Source: Desulfotalea sp. (lineage in GTDB: Bacteria; Desulfobacterota; Desulfobulbia; Desulfobulbales; Desulfocapsaceae). From it: a stretch of 64,000 nt of DNA. Positions within the stretch are counted from its first letter, which is position 1, and every line of letters begins with the position of its first letter. The stretch lies in the NCBI GenBank assembly GCA_002733995.1, contig NVXR01000011.1, positions 1 through 64,000 of the forward strand, read 5' to 3'. Shown here piece after piece: positions 61,071 through 64,000 of this stretch. The position numbers and the translations under genes are program-made. A model generated the notes under the pieces. That model made no database searches and was not told the DNA's origin. It was given only the letters and a program-made list of their open reading frames with translations.

Positions 61071-62093
61071 ATGAAGTACGCCTTCTCATTCCTGGCAGTC
61101 ATAGCGTTGGTATTGATTGCTTGGCTCGGATCACAGATACCGGGGATGCCCTACTTGTTTGGTGTGGCACTGCCGTATCTGGCCCTGATGATCTTTCTTG
61201 GTGGCTTTGTCTATAGAGTGGTGCATTGGGCGAAAACCCCTGTTCCATTTTCAATTCAGACAACGTGTGGCCAAGGAAAATCATTAGATTTTATCAAGCA
61301 TAGTAAGCTTGAAGCTCCTAATACAACTGCAGAGGTTGTTGCAAGGATGTTTCTTGAAATTGTGTGCTTTCGTTCACTTTTCAGAAACACTAAGTCAGAG
61401 ATCCATGATGGTCCGCATATTACCTATGAGTCCTCTAAGTGGCTTTGGGTTTTTTCTCTGATTTTTCACTACTCTTTTCTAGTGGTCGTTATCAGACATC
61501 TGAGACTCTTTCTCGATCCTGTCCCTGCTTGTATTGGTTGGATTGAATATCTCGATGGACTGTTTCAGGTTGGTGCTCCTACCTGGTACATGACCGATAT
61601 CGGTCTACTAGCAGGTGTTGCGTTATTGTTTGGTCGTCGTTTGATCACTCGTCACGTACGTTTTATCTCGCTTGTAAATGATTATTTCCCATTGGTTTTG
61701 ATTTTTACTATTGCCCTGACCGGTATCCTGATGCGTTACTTCCTGCGCACCGATATCGATATTGTTAATGTGAAGCAACTGACCGTTGGACTTGCCACTT
61801 TTTCTCCTGTTATTGGTGCTGAGATTGGTTCAATCTTCTACATCCATATTTTTCTTGTATGTATCCTGCTTGCGTATTTCCCATTTAGCAAGTTGATGCA
61901 TTCGGGTGGCGTTTTCATGAGTCCTACCCGGAATATGAAAAATAACACCCGTGCAGTACGTCACATAAATCCATGGAATCCACGTATCCTGCCTCATTCT
62001 TATGCTGGTTACGAAGATGACTTCCGTGAGTATATGGTAGAGGCTGGTCTTCCTGTTGAAAAGGAGTTACCTCCTAAGAAGGATGAAGAGTAA
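61071..62093 (+). CDS. dsrM: DsrM, cytochrome b-type membrane subunit of the DsrMKJOP complex
   Basis: A 340-residue membrane protein of the NarI/HdrE type with six or so helices (FSFLAVIALVLIAWLGSQIP; YLALMIFLGGFVYRVVHW; WVFSLIFHYSFLVVVIRHLR; FPLVLIFTIALTGILMRYFL; IHIFLVCILLAYFPFSKLMH). Histidines in the helices (FHYSFLVVVIRH and IHIFL) are candidate heme b ligands. DsrM exchanges electrons between menaquinol and the DsrK iron-sulfur subunit, part of the respiratory link to DsrC trisulfide reduction. The start has GAGGTAAGAA upstream. It leads directly into dsrK (40 bp). Confidence 0.93.
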   Translation: MKYAFSFLAVIALVLIAWLGSQIPGMPYLFGVALPYLALMIFLGGFVYRVVHWAKTPVPFSIQTTCGQGKSLDFIKHSKLEAPNTTAEVVARMFLEIVCFRSLFRNTKSEIHDGPHITYESSKWLWVFSLIFHYSFLVVVIRHLRLFLDPVPACIGWIEYLDGLFQVGAPTWYMTDIGLLAGVALLFGRRLITRHVRFISLVNDYFPLVLIFTIALTGILMRYFLRTDIDIVNVKQLTVGLATFSPVIGAEIGSIFYIHIFLVCILLAYFPFSKLMHSGGVFMSPTRNMKNNTRAVRHINPWNPRILPHSYAGYEDDFREYMVEAGLPVEKELPPKKDEE

Positions 62094-62133
62094 TAAGATT
62101 GACCCAAAACTAGCTTAAGAGGATTAGATAACG

Positions 62134-63765
62134 ATGTCAGTTCCTAAATTAGAACAATTATCGAAAAGCGTTGTACAGGGACCTACCTTGGCAACAGGAG
62201 CGATACCTACCATGGATTGGATGGATATCCCGGTGGTATTTAAGCCCGGGAATTATGCCTACCCTGCCAAAAAGGAAAAAGTTGAATACCTCGACTCTCT
62301 GAGTGGTTTGAGCTTTCCTAATGCCCGTGAATGGAGTCCAGAAGATGATGACTGGAAGCTTCCCGAGGACTGGAAAGATATAATCATTAAGGGTTTGTCA
62401 GATCGACTTGATAAGTTCCGTTCCCTGAAAATCTTTATGGATTGCTGTGTCCGTTGTGGTGCTTGTGCAGATAAGTGTCATTTCTTTCTCGGTACAGGTG
62501 ACCCTAAAAATATGCCAGTGCTTCGCGCTGAACTGCTTAGATCCGTTTACCGCAATGAGTTTACCCTGGCTGGTAAAATACTCGGTAAGATGGCAGGTGC
62601 CAGAGAGATGACTGTCTCGGTATTGAAAGAATGGTTCATGTATTCTTATCAATGTACCGAATGTCGTCGCTGCTCTGTTTTCTGTCCTTACGGGATTGAT
62701 ACTGCCGAAATTACCATGATGTTGCGCGAACTGTTGCATCTCGTGGGTGTTGGTATCAACTGGATTTTAGAGCCTGTTTCTAACTCCAACCGTACCGGTA
62801 ACCATATGGGACTTCAGCCCCATACCTTCAAAGACAATGTCGAGTTTTTGGTTGATGATGTTGAGGGTTTGACCGGTATTCGTCCCAACGTCAGCTTTAA
62901 CCGTAAAGGCGCTGAGATTCTTTTCGTCACACCTTCTGCCGACGTTTTTGCTGAGCCGGGTTTGTATACCGCTATGGGTTATATGATCCTGTTTGATGCC
63001 ATTGGTCTTGATTACACCTGGTCCACCTACGCATCTGAGGGTGGTAACTTTGGTTTGTTCACCAACAACGAAACCATGAAAAAACTGAACGCTAAAATGT
63101 ACGCTGAAGCTGAGCGTCTTGGTGTTAAGTATATCATTGGTGGTGAGTGTGGGCATATGTGGCGTGTTGTCCATCAGTATATGGATAGCATGAACGGGCC
63201 TGCGGATTTCCTTGAAGTGCCTGTTTCACCAATCACTGGAACAGTGTTTGAGAATACAGCCTCTACCAAAATGGTTCATATTAGTGAGTTTACTGCTGAT
63301 TTGATCAAACATGGTAAGCTTAAGTTTGATAAAAGCCGTAACAGTCATGTTAAAGCTACATGGCATGACTCCTGTAACACTGCGAGGGCAATGGGGCTTA
63401 TCGAAGAGCCTCGTTACATTCTGGATCATGTTGTTGATTGGGTTGAAATGCCTGAGAACACGATTCGCGAGCAGACCTTCTGTTGTGGTTCTGGAACCGG
63501 GCTTAATACCGACGAAATCATGGAATTGAGAATGCGGGCAGGTTTGCCTCGTGCCAATGCAGTTAAGTATGTACACGATAAACATCTCGTTAATATGCTG
63601 GCCTGTGTTTGTGCGATTGATAGGGCGACTCTTACCTCTCTCATGAATTACTGGAACCCTGGTGTAGAAGTTTGTGGTCTTACTGAGCTTGTTGCGAATG
63701 CACTTGTTCGAGAAGGTGAGAACCGACCTGAACTGCCAGAAGGTCTCCGTACCATGCTTTTCTAA
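62134..63765 (+). CDS. dsrK: DsrK, HdrD-like iron-sulfur subunit of the DsrMKJOP complex
   Basis: A 543-residue cytoplasmic catalytic subunit. Two ferredoxin-type [4Fe-4S] motifs are visible, CCVRCGACADKCHFF and CTECRRCSVFCPYGID (about residues 105-200). The C-terminal part has the CCG-type cysteine motif for the special [4Fe-4S] cluster (HDSCNTARAMGL, then FCCGSGTGLNTDE). It is homologous to HdrD and acts on the DsrC trisulfide or disulfide in dissimilatory sulfite reduction. The order dsrM-dsrK-dsrJ is the canonical sulfate-reducer order. GAGGATTAGATAACG precedes the ATG. Confidence 0.95.
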   Translation: MSVPKLEQLSKSVVQGPTLATGAIPTMDWMDIPVVFKPGNYAYPAKKEKVEYLDSLSGLSFPNAREWSPEDDDWKLPEDWKDIIIKGLSDRLDKFRSLKIFMDCCVRCGACADKCHFFLGTGDPKNMPVLRAELLRSVYRNEFTLAGKILGKMAGAREMTVSVLKEWFMYSYQCTECRRCSVFCPYGIDTAEITMMLRELLHLVGVGINWILEPVSNSNRTGNHMGLQPHTFKDNVEFLVDDVEGLTGIRPNVSFNRKGAEILFVTPSADVFAEPGLYTAMGYMILFDAIGLDYTWSTYASEGGNFGLFTNNETMKKLNAKMYAEAERLGVKYIIGGECGHMWRVVHQYMDSMNGPADFLEVPVSPITGTVFENTASTKMVHISEFTADLIKHGKLKFDKSRNSHVKATWHDSCNTARAMGLIEEPRYILDHVVDWVEMPENTIREQTFCCGSGTGLNTDEIMELRMRAGLPRANAVKYVHDKHLVNMLACVCAIDRATLTSLMNYWNPGVEVCGLTELVANALVREGENRPELPEGLRTMLF

Positions 63766-63793
63766 ATCCTGAACAGAACATAGGAGTTAAGTA

Positions 63794-64000
63794 ATGTACA
63801 ATAAAGGAACAATAATACCGGGACTGGCAATATTTGTCCTGATAGTGACGTCTCCGCTCTGGCTTAATGCGTTCATGACTGGAAGCACAGTACCGAAGGT
63901 CGAGTTGCCGCCAGGTGGGGAAACAAAATGTATCGCATCTGCTACAGTAATGCGATCAAGTCACATGCAAATACTCAACGAGTGGCGTGATGATGTACTT
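63794..64000 (+). CDS. dsrJ: DsrJ triheme cytochrome c subunit, 5' part (cut by the window end)
   Basis: The first 69 codons are present. A single N-terminal membrane anchor (LAIFVLIVTSPLWLNAF, about residues 10-26) is followed by a conserved DsrJ N-terminal block with a cysteine (TKCIASATVMRSSHMQILNE), where the family has its unusual heme-ligand region with Cys or Met. No CxxCH motif is reached before the edge. AGGAGTTAAGTA precedes the ATG. DsrJ is the periplasmic triheme cytochrome of the DsrMKJOP complex. dsrO and dsrP are expected just beyond the window. Confidence 0.88.
   Translation, partial: MYNKGTIIPGLAIFVLIVTSPLWLNAFMTGSTVPKVELPPGGETKCIASATVMRSSHMQILNEWRDDVL

Overview
The window looks like a chromosomal segment of a Gram-negative, mesophilic or cold-adapted sulfate-reducing or sulfur-disproportionating bacterium of the Desulfobulbales (Desulfobacterota). 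The main reasons are a dsrMKJ operon at the right edge preceded by an RsbRD-domain gene, a cytochrome c and heme maturation block, an outer-membrane assembly and lipid-transport set (surA-like, rodZ, ydbH-ynbE-ydbL), and an in-frame TGA selenocysteine codon, a frequent feature of this lineage. Placement below order is not possible from sequence reading alone. The first ~1 kb does not belong with the rest: it joins an AT-rich Bacteroidetes-type ABC permease/ATPase pair to a shred of a glycogen phosphorylase gene, with no intact gene, so the left end (1 to about 1300-1780) is probably an assembly or amplification chimera.

Layout. 1-1784: chimeric end, with a possibly structured stretch at 1302-1500. 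1785-5760: a Zrg-like zinc (metal) ABC uptake operon (DUF2946-like protein, DUF2796/ZrgA-like protein, ATPase, FtsX-type permease, DUF3299 protein). 5868-9652: small heat-shock protein, a tandem ribbon-helix-helix-like protein, and a periplasmic heme-binding fatty acid cis/trans isomerase. 9767-14941: a TetR-controlled RND efflux pump, with a duplicated palindromic operator candidate in front of the regulator. 15078-18420: CcdA-like thiol transporter, PAS histidine kinase, orphan radical SAM protein. 18441-22549: LysR regulator divergent from a DsdA-type D-serine dehydratase, followed by an AGCS sodium/amino-acid symporter. 22881-25026: two small proteins and a YeiH-family exporter.

25189-34823 (minus strand): carA-carB-ftsH-folP-tex. 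35447-38310: rhomboid protease, ODP-type metallo-beta-lactamase-fold protein, patatin phospholipase. 38450-39796: the most notable gene of the window. Conventional gene calling splits it into two rhodanese ORFs, but the separating codon is an in-frame TGA inside the rhodanese active-site loop, followed at the right distance by a bacterial SECIS-like hairpin with a GGUCU apical loop. It is best read as one exported, three-rhodanese-domain selenoprotein of about 448 residues. 40244-45608: a hypothetical Rossmann-like protein, cmoB-cmoA (tRNA wobble uridine modification) and ydbL-ynbE-ydbH (AsmA-like lipid transport). 46061-51303: biotinyl-domain protein plus BirA ligase, an outer-membrane barrel, recO-rodZ-surA. 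51531-57771: TlpA thioredoxin, a small secreted protein, uppP, a methyltransferase, and a siroheme/heme/cytochrome c block (Met8-like dehydrogenase, CcsA, HemA), then a MazG-like pyrophosphohydrolase. 58089-64000: a Prc-type protease and the Dsr membrane complex operon, cut within dsrJ.

The themes fit together: periplasmic redox chemistry (CcdA, TlpA, CcsA, heme-binding Cti, Sec-rhodanese), siroheme and heme supply for dissimilatory sulfite reductase and cytochromes, and the DsrMKJOP membrane module that connects the quinone pool to sulfite reduction. No tRNA, rRNA, CRISPR array, insertion sequence or prophage was recognised.
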